From Cyathus striatus (lineage: Eukaryota; Basidiomycota; Agaricomycetes; Agaricales; Nidulariaceae), in the NCBI GenBank assembly GCA_025738555.1, contig JAOVFP010000005.1:1-64000 (forward strand): 64,000 bases of DNA. Reading direction: 5' to 3'. Made by a program: the position numbers and the translations under genes. The notes beneath the pieces were generated by a model. The model was given only the letters and a program-made list of their open reading frames with translations. It made no database searches and was not told the DNA's origin. Positions 48,951-59,990 of this stretch are shown piece by piece. Every line of letters starts with the position of its first letter. The first letter of the stretch is position 1.

Positions 48951-51118
48951 GGGCACATAGAAAATTCCGGGCACACACAAAAGTGAGTGTGATTGAGTGT
49001 GTCATGCTCAAGGTATTTATTTTAGCTCTAAATGGCCCATTTATGGGTCAAAAGAGCGTAAATCAAATGTACATACTAGTGTTGTATGGCTGTTTCATAT
49101 TGTGAATGTGAGTGATGTTTCTAATCAAGATATGAAGTCAAATCTTGAAGAATAATATTTATACTTCACACTCATGTTCACACTCGAGGTGTGAGCATGG
49201 ATTGAATGTGCACATACACATCACACTCAAGATTTTACTTCACACTCAGGGTCAACATCTCATGCACAGGGTCCATACATTCATGCACAGGGTCTGAGTT
49301 TTCACACTCAAGGTCATCAACTCACACTCAAGGTCTGTCAACTCACACTCAAAGTTTTTACTTCATGCTCACAAAAAAATTATATGTTACATTTATATTT
49401 TGGCTTCACTTACATGTGGGAGGAAAAGTAAGTTGCAAGTGTAATATATGTGAGCATGAATAGGAATACCAATCACACTCAGACATTGAGCATGAGTTTA
49501 TTACTTGTGAGTGTGAATATGAATACCAATTATGCTCATGCTCAAGTTAAAGGACATTGAGTGTGAGTGTAATATTTGTGAGCATGAATAGGAATACCAA
49601 TCACATTCATGCTCAAGTTAAAGGACATTGAGCATGAGTGTAATACTTGTGAGTGTGAATAGGAATACCACACTCATGCTCAAGTTAAAGGACATTGAGT
49701 GTGAGTGTAATACTTGTGAGCATGAATAAGAATACCAATTATACTCATGCTCAAGTTGAATGCAAGTGTAATATTTGTGAGCATGAGTAAGAATACTAAT
49801 CACGCTCACACTCAAGTTAAAGGACATTGAGTGTGAGTGTAATACTTGTGAGCATGAATATGAATACCACACTCACACTCAAGTTAAATGACATTTAGCA
49901 TGAGTGTAATACTTGTGAGCATGAATAGGAATACCACACTCACGCTCAAGTTAAAGGATATTTAGTGTGAGTGTAATACTTGTGAGCATGAATATGAATA
50001 CCACACTCACACTCAAGTAAAATGACATTTAGCATGAGTGTAATACTTGTGAGCATGAATAGGAATACCACACTCACGCTCAAGTTAAAGGATATTTAGT
50101 GTGAGTGTAATACTTGTGAGCATGAATAGGAATACCAATTATACTCACACTCAAGTTGAATGCAAGTGTAATATTTGTGAGCATGAGTAAGAATACCAAT
50201 CACACTCATGCTCAAGTGAAATATAAGTGTAATATTTGTGAGCATGAATAAAAATGCCAATCACACTCACACTCAAGTTAAAGGACATTGAGTGCAAGTG
50301 TAAATAAGTATTATAAATGTGATAGAATACCTATCATGCTCATGCTCAAATCAAAGGGCATTGAGCATGAGTGTAAATATCATACTAACATGCAGTTATA
50401 CAATGCAAATATGTGTGATAGGTAGTAATCTATCCTGTATTGCTCCCTGCTTCGTTGTGAATTTCCCTGCTTTGTTATTAAGCCCCCTTCCTTGTTCTGA
50501 AGTTCCCTACATCGCTGTAAAGCCCCATTCTTTGTTTTGAATTTCCCATGGTCTCTGCTTCACTGTGAATCCCCCTGCCTTGTTCTGAATTTTCCTGCTT
50601 CATTGTAAAGCTTCCTGTAAATTTCTGAGCCCCCTGCTTCATTATAAACTTCCCCTGTTTCTACTGTTCAATATATACCATTCTCTAGCTCTATAAATTT
50701 TTAACTGTTAGTCTGAATTACTACTACACTCTCTGAGTCATTTTTTTAACTTGTAGATCATATGTACACTCTCTGAATCATTTATATACACTGTAAGTCA
50801 TATCTAAACACTCTGGATCATTGGTATACATTTTAAATCAATATACACTCATAAAGAAGACAATAACAATCAAATATATATAAAACCCACTGGTGTTCTT
50901 CAATTATTACATTACAGTGCTTAGTATATACTAAATTGTATTAAAAACATGCTTTACTATGCCAATTATTCAGTATGTAGTTGATATAAGACAGCCAGTT
51001 GGCTCACACTCATATAAGGATTATTCACACACAGGGTTGAATTTTCATGCTCAATAGGTGAGCATGCATGCTCAACTCACACTCACTTTTGTGCATGCCT
51101 GGAATTTTCTTGCTGCCC
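48951..51118 (+). mobile_element. Element C: 2.2-kb GGGC-ended TIR element with a satellite
   Basis: The left terminus GGGCACATAGAAAATTCC and the complement of the right terminus (GGGCAGCAAGAAAATTCC) begin a TIR of about 47 bp. It continues ggca..cacaaaagtgagtgtga. The flanks TTACTATCT (48942-48950) and TTACTACCC (51119-51127) match at 7 of 9 positions, consistent with a decayed 9-bp MULE-type duplication. The inner part of the TIR (gagtgtgagtg) is the word amplified in the array at 49430-50390. The right third (50400-51050) is unrelated and partly pyrimidine-rich. No transposase is present. Partial relatives start at 37605 and 59641. Confidence 0.85.
49430..50390 (+). repeat. Hairpin-forming satellite inside element C, unit about 58-71 bp
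   Basis: About 14 degenerate units of the form gagtgtgagtgtaatacttg - tgagcatgaataggaatacc - aatcacactcatgctcaagtt - aaaggacatt. Each unit contains an inverse pair, cttgtgagcatga and tcatgctcaag, so each can fold separately. Shorter units lack aaaggacatt. Variation alternates between gagtgtga and gagcatga forms. Confidence 0.85.
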
Positions 51119-51127
51119 TTACTACCC

Positions 51128-52111
51128 ACCTCCCTTTATAGAAAGACATGCATGTGAGCTCGTAATTCACTGACTATTCAATACACACAATGTAAATTAC
51201 ATGATGTATCAGTTCACACTTGGATTTTTCTTCGTGCTGATGAACTGGGTTTTGACAAAGGGAAGACTTGGGGAAAACTTAGACAAGACAAATCAATTAT
51301 GGCGCACGATCACATGCACAACCAAATTTCTGCTGGCAACATCAAGCTCGATGTCAATGATGATCCTCCTCGCCATTCCACCATCTACAATATCCCCTTT
51401 GATGCTTCGCTAAAGCAGTTCTTGATTTCACCCTATCATTCAATCTCAGTGAAACCAACAAACATTGCAACTGTTTGCCCACTTGAAACCTTGCAACCAC
51501 AACTTACCATATCAGAAGGCAATGCCACCTCATGACTTCAGAATGAGAACACCCCAAGCTCGATACTACTCTCCCCTGTGTTCAGGTACATCTTGCCCTT
51601 TCATCTAAGAGCCTTATAGGACTAATTGATCACTTAGCTGTCAGTGTTAGACCTCCTCCACTATCTTCAAACATGACATTGAAAGCTCTACTACTGATTC
51701 TCTTGCACACCAGTCCAAACCCCTCACTGCATCCCCCATAAATGCATAAGTGCTCTGCAGCATAGCTGGATCATGTCGTCCCCTCCATGAACATGAATTC
51801 TGGGTTAGTGACCTAGACAGCTGGAGAAAGAGGAGAGAGTATTGTGTCAGACGTGTCACATGTGAGATGTGGCTAGGCAAGGGTTCTGTTGCTGTTTGAA
51901 AACAACAATAACAAGTATGTTTTGGCTGGGGGAACAATGGATGCAACATTCTCCCTTGACTACATGTAGTTCATGCATTTCTCTCCTGGGAAGAAAATAT
52001 ATACATGATAATTGAGCATGAATATGATAGGGAATTTAATAAGTACTGGACTTTAAAATCAGTTAGTTTGAACTCACAGTAATGTGCAGTAGAATTAATT
52101 GGAAGTGAACA
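51128..52111. other. About 1 kb with a repeat shared with 57.7-58.1 kb
   Basis: 51300-51800 aligns with about 57710-58090: gatgatcctcctcgccattc / gacaattctcctcgtcattc, and caccagtccaaacccctcac / caccaatccagaccctcact. A 78-codon ORF (51299-51535) lies in it, but the corresponding frame at 57.7 kb is not open. The origin is unknown. 51950-52060 matches the 3' flank of the heptahelical gene. Confidence 0.45.
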
Positions 52112-53208
52112 TTAAGCTGTCATTTCATGCACATTATTACTGGCAGTAAATCTGAGGGTTCCCATTTCTACAACTGTTTTTAAGTCATATGTCTTTCCTT
52201 GCATGACACAATTTATAAGGACTGGAGTAAGAACCTAAGTACTGGCAGTAAGAATTACTATATAGTATAATAAATACCATTCTCACCTGTAGTTGTCCCA
52301 CAATTTGATACATAACAACACTGGAAGGAGAGTTACTGGTACAATCTATTCCGAGTGCGGAGAATCCAGGTGATTGCAATGGTAGAATTGTTGCTAGTAA
52401 TGCCACTTGACCAATGCCAAGAAGAGCCTGGGACTCTACTAGCATGGTGGTGACATTAACATATTCTTTCCCATGTTGTGTTCCTAATGCATTTCAAATT
52501 CTATAGTGAAACAATAGCAATCTTTCCACAATTAAAGATGTCAACAGCACATTTTGGGACAGAGCAAATGCTTCCAATGCTAGTAAATAAATAGCTGGAT
52601 TTATGGAAGTCATGATGACCTGCAGCATTCTGAAAGCTAACTCAAGAGAATATAGGTATCACACATACCCATTAATGATAAGGTGGTGTATTTGAATATC
52701 AAAGACTTACCTATGGATCCCATTAGAAGCAACAATGAAAATCCAAGTATAATCCATTTCAATAGCCTAAAGTCATGATATACTGCCAGAAAGCACCGTT
52801 TATGCATATAAGATTGCTGAAAATGAAGTGCTATACCATGATTACATTGACTGCCCAGGCTGAAAACATAAAACCAACAGTGAACACATACCCTGTCACA
52901 ATATCGCAATCCAGTACAGCTTCTCTTATAGCTCCAGTGACACAAAAAGTACTTGAAATAAATGCCAGGATGACATATATTGAAAGTATCCATTCCCGTC
53001 TCCTGAGTGGTTTTTTCTTAGTGAGGTGAGTTGATACCAGGTGTAGGTATCCTAATGCCACTGTTACATTTATGCGATATATTGGAAAAGAGAATATAGC
53101 TGTGTATACAGGGGCTTCTGTTGATATATTATATAGATATGCCTGATTTATAGGGATGTCCAGGTCCTCAGTGGAGTTAGAGCAATAAGGAGCAAGCAAG
53201 CTGCTCAT
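52112..53208 (-). pseudogene. Heptahelical gene copy C, dead
   Basis: Exon 1 (53208 to about 52833) is open and close to the intact copy (INVTVALGYLHLVSTHL, WILSIYVILAFISSTF), with a different N-terminus. The intron 1 acceptor and the first codons of exon 2 (IWR) are deleted by about 18 bp, and using the next AG leads to a quick TGA. Exon 3 has a TGA where the intact copy has Arg (RIR to RI-stop), a CGA-to-TGA type change. The last exon has also drifted. All three copies of the family lie on the minus strand. Confidence 0.8.
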
Positions 53209-53334
53209 TCTGTAAGTGGGGAGAGGGTGATAAAGAGAAAACTAGCATCATTTCCTGCAAGCTAAGTAGTGAACTTATTTTTTGGAATGAGCAGTGCATA
53301 CCTTCTGTCAGCTAGAAGTCTAATCAAGCAAAAG

Positions 53335-53480
53335 ATTCAGTACTTTATGCTCTCCCCCCAGTCCATCTGGACTCAATATAGTCCAGATATTCTGGGTGGA
53401 GTCCTGATGGAGTCCAGTGGAGTCTGGTGGAGTCCAGCAGAGTCCTGGTGGAGTCCTGATGGAGTCCTGAAGGACTTTGT
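53335..53480 (+). repeat. GGAGTCC minisatellite, left block
   Basis: Repeats of ggagtcc(a/t) with 6-12-bp spacing, including ctggactcaatatagtccag. The same word returns at 54670-54800 (aggagtcctgttgagtccag) and 55798-55815. The region 53335-54810 may therefore be one element with GGAGTCC-rich ends, but I could not define exact termini. Confidence 0.6.
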
Positions 53481-53629
53481 GTTCAGTAAGTCCCCCATTA
53501 CTAGTTATATATTTAAAGTGAAATTAAAGTGAAAAGAGTGATATAAATTATGAAAATTCACACAAAGATTATGAGAAAAATAAATTTATTGCATTTAACT
53601 TACATTTTCTATTTATTTTGTAGTATATA

Positions 53630-54390
53630 GTCCTCCTCAGCTGTTGCCTGCCCCTGCCCTTGTTTTCCCACGCTCCGCCCTGCGCTCTCATCACTCCCAC
53701 CCTTGTTCTCAGTGCGACGCCCCCTCTCCTCATTGCACCCCCCCTCTCATCTACATGGTGTCCTCCCTTCCTGGTCACGACACACCCCCTTCCTGGTCTC
53801 AACATGCCTGACTTCTCATAGACATGGCACTCCACCTCAATGCGCCCCCTACCCTCTTGACATGTGCACCTACTTCTCAACATGTCCCCCTCCCTCTCAA
53901 CATGTCCCCTTCCTCATTGATGTGGCACACTCCTGGTCTCAACACATTCCCCTCCCTCTCGACGCACCCCCCTCCCTCTCAACACACCCCCCTCCCTCTC
54001 GATGCATCCCCCTCCAACTTGAAACATCCTCCTCATTGACGTGGCGCACTCCTGGTCTTGACACATCCTCCTCCCTCTCGATGTGCCCCCTCCTCATTGA
54101 CATGGTGCTCACTCCTCCATACCCCTGTGTCATATAGCTCCTCCCCCCTCCTTGTTGCACCCCCTCTCCCCCTTGCACTCTCCCCCTCATTGTGCCTCCT
54201 CTCTCACCCCCCATGTCCCCATGTTTCCTCCCTTGTCATTGTCCATCCCCTGTTGTTGTCATCACCCATGCATCATTGTTGTTCCCTTGTCATATTGTTG
54301 TCGTTGTGAAGGAGGGGGAGTGCAGGAGAAGAGGGGAGGGAGGGGGAGTGCAGGAGGGGAGAGGAGTAGGAGAGTGAGAGGGAAGGAGTG
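53630..54390 (+). repeat. C-rich pyrimidine satellite followed by a purine tract
   Basis: 53640-54240 is strongly pyrimidine-biased, with units such as ccccctccctctcgacgcac and ccccctccctctcaacacac repeated at about 20-23 bp between 53880 and 54080. 54308-54390 is purine-rich (ggagggggagtgcaggagaa). The overlapping long ORFs are a by-product of low complexity. Such strand asymmetry can favour triplex DNA. Confidence 0.7.
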
Positions 54391-54664
54391 AATGTCATCT
54401 TGACCATCATGACGTGGCCAAGACGGGAGTTGCTGAATGTGTATGGTGCGCACATGTGAGCGCCCTACATATTTTGTAATATGCTTTTTATTTGTAATGC
54501 CTTTGTAGTGTATTGGTTGCGTGCATAAGTGCTTGAACTTGTGATTATGTAATACTTGAATTGGCACGAGTTCAAACTGCACTGTGGACAATGTATGTAT
54601 TTATTTTTGATACAGCACTAGTACTTATTGTAATATTAATTAATATAAAGTAAATGTAATCTAG

Positions 54665-54810
54665 CTATTCCAACATTCCGGCAGGAGTCCTGTTGAGTCC
54701 AGTCAGACTCCGTAAGGATTTAGTCCACTGGAATTCCTGTTGAACTAGCCGGACTCCCGCCATTCAATGGATTCCGGGTGGACTCCTGGTGGACTCGAGA
54801 CGGTGAGGAA
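54665..54810 (+). repeat. GGAGTCC minisatellite, right block
   Basis: The sequence caggagtcctgttgagtcca is followed by ccggactcccgccattcaat and gtggactcctggtggactcg. It is the counterpart of the block at 53335-53480. Confidence 0.55.
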
Positions 54811-55874
54811 GAATTTGTAGAGTAGTGGGGAGGTACCAGGTCGTCTGTGTGAGAAGGGCATCAGTAAAACATGAGAAGCCAAAATCCGATGTGATCCATC
54901 AGACCACATGAGGTCGGGACAAACGGGTTTAAGTCTCCCGAGATCTGAGCAAGCGAGCGAGGGACACCAGGATGATGCTTGCAGGAAGGGGAAAGGAATG
55001 AGAAAAAAGAGAAAATATGATACAAATGAAAATGGAATCGAACACGATTCTGGTGAGCTTAAGAATACGGAGGAGATGATTCCCGAGTAAAAGTAAGGTG
55101 TCTTTCTCTTCCCTTCGTGAGGGGGATTAAATACAAAAGTCAACATGGTCTGTGCAACACGTACTCATGCATCACAGACCCCAAAGTGAGTACTCAAGTG
55201 ACAAGAAGAAGAACAACACGATCAAAGTGTCAATTTCGTACGTACAAAGCGAGACACTTTGCCAGTATAAACCAAAAACGGAAAGGCGGAGCTCAAGGTC
55301 GAGGCGCTGTCCTGAGTGCTTGGGACTATTTGTGTCGTCGCGTCTGCTCCTCCTGCACAGAGTGGTCCCCAGCACCTCAGTCGCAGCTCTTGCCTTCAAA
55401 CTCGTATTCCCGCATCCGGTTGCCCTGGCTCTGTACAAAGAAGGGTGAATAATAAAATAAGGGTAATATAGATTAGTAATAAGAGTGGAATCGTAAAGTA
55501 ATGATACCATATGACCAGGACCAAAACCCATTCACGAACAAAAAGCTTTCTTTGGCAAGTTTTCTCTTGCTGGACTGTATTATTTACCAAAAATCGTTCT
55601 ATCAAAAGAAATCAAAACTGTCAGCAATTGCAAACATCAAACTCAATCACCCCTTCTCAAGCCTTTCATCATATTCCCAACATGAAACTGTAATATTGTG
55701 ATTATCTGTGTGTAGGGTACCAAACCCTACCACAACGGACTTGAACAGGACCAGATTTGACAAAAATGGCTGGACTTGCCGCCAAAACACATTCAGCCAA
55801 AGTCCAGCAGGAGTCCGGATGGAATGGGGGGGCGAGCATAAAGACCTCAAAAGATTCATTACCACTGCACTGTA
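54811..55874. other. About 1 kb without a recognisable gene
   Basis: ORFs on both strands overlap and show no conserved motif. 55849-55877 matches 28283-28310, a segmental repeat, just before the next MITE. Confidence 0.35.
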
Positions 55875-55877
55875 ACA

Positions 55878-56271
55878 CACTTCAGACAAGGGTGAATCGG
55901 ATCGTTGTAAATATGGTACAACCCAATGTATGTAACAATTAGAATATTTATTTAAATATATCAAGTGTCCGATTTTTGTGCAAATTTTGAATATGCACAG
56001 CAATAGGATAATTGTCTGATCCATGCAAGATACTTACAATAAGATTCATGATCCCATCTGTTCTAGGCCAATCGGAAATTTTTCGGAGGCTAGGTTCATG
56101 TCACATATTTAAATTTGGCACGAAACAATTGGAACAATAGACAGATTTATTACTTGTTTTAAAATTTCCTAATGCATCTGACACCTCACATACTTTACAG
56201 CATATTCTAATTATTAAGGAAATCGGGGTGTACCATATTTACACTGTCCCGATTTAGGCCTGTCTGAGGTG
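55878..56271. mobile_element. CACTA-like MITE copy 3 (394 bp)
   Basis: The termini are CACTTCAGACAAGG and GGCCTGTCTGAGGTG. The 3-bp target duplication is ACA (55875-55877 and 56272-56274). It is closest to copy 1 (tgtaaatatggtacaaccc and ggccaatcggaaa are shared). Its flanks match segments at 28.3 and 28.5 kb. Confidence 0.9.
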
Positions 56272-56306
56272 ACAGTAACTATAGCTTCTCTCAGAATATC
56301 TTTGTT

Positions 56307-57032
56307 ATGATAACAATCGATCAGATAGTATCCAAATTACTTAGTATTGGAGTTTTGAGCATCCAACAGCCTGGCGCCATCGATCGATATACCATGATGG
56401 AGGAGCTAACTCGGAACATTCTTTGTACCGATGAACTGGGATCTGACAAAAAGGATTGGGGTGCTTATAAATATTGTTCAGGCCTTTGTTTTAATCCATA
56501 TGCACCCTTGGGTAAATTGAACGAGGTAAATCGGCAGAAAGAGAGCAACAAGCGGGCAAAAGAAAGCCATAAAGAGGCAGTAATCATCGAGACAGGAAAG
56601 AACCTTATTGTTGACAGATTCATGAGTGATACCCTGGGAGAGAAAGAACTTAACCGGCAGTTTGATTATCATAGAGCAGAAGAGAACAACTTGAAGAAGC
56701 TGGTTTTAACAAATGGTGAGAACGAATCAATTCCTTTTAAGTCTCACATGCGGAGCCAAGAAATCCGGCGAGAAGCATTGAAGAATGCAGTAGAGAGATA
56801 CCTTGTCAGACAGAGTAACAGAAATGAAGTTGCTGTTGCAGCAATTGGTGAGCCTGAACAGATAAATAACGATGACATCTTCTATGAATCAGATTACTGG
56901 ATCATTTCAACCGATTGTTCGGTCACGCGTCACACCCTGTCTCTGAACAGAACAATTTTGAGAAATGTCACGCGTCCCAAAGAGCATCGAACAAAGGTTC
57001 AGAGAAACAAAAAATCGTTTTTCCATTATTAG
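56307..57032 (+). CDS. Unrecognised 241-residue ORF
   Basis: The ATG at 56307 opens one of the longest ORFs in the window. The protein is hydrophilic and charged, with no membrane segment: KKDWGAYKYCSGLCFNPYAP, then a Lys/Glu-rich region (NRQKESNKRAKESHKEAVII, LVLTNGENESIPFKSHMRSQ) that may be helical, and a basic C-terminus. I recognise no family. The first 25 codons lie in a segment repeated at about 28490-28610, so the true start may be a later Met (the MM of DRYTMMEEL). It could be a transposon-encoded accessory protein or a native gene truncated by the neighbouring MITE. Confidence 0.4.
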   Translation: MITIDQIVSKLLSIGVLSIQQPGAIDRYTMMEELTRNILCTDELGSDKKDWGAYKYCSGLCFNPYAPLGKLNEVNRQKESNKRAKESHKEAVIIETGKNLIVDRFMSDTLGEKELNRQFDYHRAEENNLKKLVLTNGENESIPFKSHMRSQEIRREALKNAVERYLVRQSNRNEVAVAAIGEPEQINNDDIFYESDYWIISTDCSVTRHTLSLNRTILRNVTRPKEHRTKVQRNKKSFFHY

Positions 57033-59640
57033 ATGTATGTACAGTATTTCTAATTTTCCTTGCAAGTTTCTGTTGTGTACATTGTGTTTTAAATTTTTTT
57101 TTCTCCCTCAACCGAAGTTCTAGAGGAGTTTAAGTAAGGCCAAATTTTGTCTTTAATGTAATATTAGGAGCATCCATTGTTATAACATTGTTATTTTTAT
57201 TGGTATTGTGTGTCAATTATAGATATACTAATTTTTGTCCTCACAAGTCCGATAGTTTGATTTTAAAGAGCATGAACAAATTTGAATGATGTCACGCACT
57301 AAAATGGGCCATGAACAGAACAATGAACTGATATTTTTGGTCACACAAAATCTCAGTGAACAATTGGTCAAAATGATCCAGTATTATGATGACACTGCTT
57401 AATTACTTTATAATCCTTACTTGCATTCTAATGTACATGTTAATAAACTAAATAAGTGTATCAAACTGTCGAATTGTAACTGCAGAGACCTCAGAATGGA
57501 GGAGAGACGATTAAATAGGCTGTGGATGACACTGGATATGCAATCGACGTGATGTTGTGATGTGTTCATAATTTTCGTGTTTTGGAGTGGCTGTGCACTT
57601 AGTCAGCAGCCGCGTGGAGATTGCGACTCCCCATTAGCTAATGACGAATCAATCGTTCACAATCACTTGTGAACAACGGATGCGATTCTGCTGGTAACTT
57701 CGTCGGTTGTCGAGCTTATTGCAGACAATGACAATTCTCCTCGTCATTCCTCCATCTACGACACACACCCTTGATGATTCACTCACCATACCAAAACGCA
57801 ATGCCGCCGAGTCAGAGTCACAGTCCTGGAACGAGCACACGCCTAGCTCGATGCCCTCCTCCTGTACATCTAATTTTAGATAAGTCGTCTCCTATCTCCA
57901 CGTAGCCTTATCCGACCAACCTATCCATTAGCTGTTAGATGTCTTCGAACATGGGCGGTGACATCGAAACTTTCCCCGTACCAATGCTGTTGCCCACCAA
58001 TCCAGACCCTCACTGTATCTCCCACGAATGCTCAACAGCACAGCTGGAGCATGACGTCTCCTCCGTGAACACGAATACCGGATATTCTGGCCCTTTTGGC
58101 ATCCTACGCGATCGCCGCCTAAGTCCCCTGTTCCGAATGAAGCAGTATAGCGAGCGCGTCCCTCAGTACGCAGCCCCTCTATTGTCATTCCTCCCTCCTG
58201 AAACACAGCCCTAACTGCTGTCCTCACACACTCTCACATCCTTTCCCACTTCCGCGTCACGCACAACAGCACTCTACATTTCAAAACATCTCTTGTTCAT
58301 ATAATACACGGACTTCATCTCCTCGGCTCCTGCAACCTGTCGCCTAGCCTTTATCGATATCTTATCCTCAACAACAACATCCATGGTCACGTAAGATACC
58401 ACACCGACCATACGTACTGTGACATAGATCGCCTTGTCACGTGTTTGCGCCCGGATGTGGAGTATCTGAGCAGGTACTAGGGACATTGTGGACGGTGGTA
58501 GACGATATCGGTGGCGAGTGGTAGGAGGGTTTGCTTTAGTGCATATGACGATGAACTACGCAGTCGCACCCTTAGTCGAATACCAAGCGAAATAGTAAGT
58601 GTGTCCCCCCACGTCGTATTCTACCCATGTTCCCCCAAACAAGAAAGCACAGCGCTCTCCAATTTCTCTCCCTTCTCAACACAGGTTGAAGACAGGTGAA
58701 CTAACATCCTCAGTCTAGCATCGTCCCCATCGCCTCCCTCAGATCCACTTCTCACATCTCCATGGCCACCCCCCTCCCCCCACAACAACGCTAATGTCAT
58801 ACAATGTCCTCATTGATGTCCCATTCCACTATCTTCTCCCTAACCCCTCAACATAGCCCTATCCTCTTCAATACGTGAAGAAGGCGTGTATATCTATGTT
58901 TCAGCAACGCGAATGCGTCTGTGCAAATTACTCCCAGAGCTTACTAGGATACATAAACGTGAAGTACTTCCAGCTCTTCTCGTAGTTATTATTCTACTCA
59001 GTGTCGCTTTAATGCTCTTACGAATTGCTTGCTAAGTTACTATAGCACACTCGGGGCACGATTGAGCTATATATCTGGGTTCATTCACTTTGTAATTAAG
59101 CTGTTATATATCAGAATATTTCTGATCAACAGACGGTTATAGTTACAACATTCTGGAAACAGTGTTGTTCACCTGACAAATGGCTTGCATAACATGGGAC
59201 TTTGCAAGCTGTAAGTACTGTAGAAATCCTACTCACTCGCTTCCCCATCCGAACAACATTAGAGATATCAACATTGGCCGCACCGACGACATGAGCCTCA
59301 ACAGGGGGAAAGATTCCCCAGTGCCACACGTAAACTTCTCCTTCGAAAGCTAATTCAATTAAAGTTATTCACCATTCATGACCTAATAGTGAACGTAGGG
59401 AAACTAATGGCGCACTCCAAGAAATGAAGTACCCGAAGGAGTGGGCGAGTTGGCCGTCGCCATTGAGCTGAGGAGGGGTAGTGGGGATGGTGTATACGTT
59501 TAGAGGGGAGGTGTCGAGGGGTTATACGCAATAATGCTCATGGCACCTGAAATTGGCGCGGATGTGAGTATGCAGCATAATAGGTATTAGGAAGAAGCAC
59601 GAATATGCCAGAGCGCATTGGTCCCGTAGTCGTCGTAGCG
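57033..59640. other. About 2.6 kb without an assigned gene
   Basis: 57710-58090 is the second copy of the repeat at 51.3-51.8 kb. 58180-58860 is C/T-rich like 40.3-41.1 kb. Short ORFs on both strands have no family features. Confidence 0.35.
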
Positions 59641-59990
59641 GGGCACCAAGAAAATTCCGTGCACGCTCAATTATGAGCGTGAGTTGAGCGTGCACGTTCA
59701 GAGTCTGAGCGTAATAATGGCGACCCTGAGCGTGAAGTATTGTATCTTGAGCGTGAAGAAATGGGCTGCTAACATTTCGAGTTCCTGTCGAGTTTTTCGA
59801 GTTATCAGTTCCACTTTTGAGCTCGCTTACCTTTTTCGAGTCGAAGTTAAGTTACCTCAAGTGGCTATTTTTATATTTCGAGTGGACTTAAGTTCCTCAC
59901 TTTTTTTTTTTTGGAAAAGTCGAGTTCCCTTGAGTAAACTTAAGTTCACCACATCAGGAAAAACCGATCCGGCTGCCAAGCCACACGCCA
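59641..59990 (+). mobile_element. Two stacked GGGC element ends
   Basis: At 59641, GGGCACCAAGAAAATTCCGT followed by gcacgctcaattatgagcgt matches the left TIR of element C. At 59763, GGGCTGCTAACATTTCGAGT starts a different terminus, followed by amplified cgagttcc / cgagt words to 59960. Neither right end could be located, so these are truncated or nested copies. Confidence 0.65.

Noticed and set aside
49430..50390. CRISPR-like array
   Set aside because: The units are contiguous and degenerate with no unique spacers, lie inside a TIR element, and the genome is eukaryotic.
53703..54214. Long overlapping ORFs on both strands
   Set aside because: Pyrimidine satellite with few stop codons; composition alone explains them.
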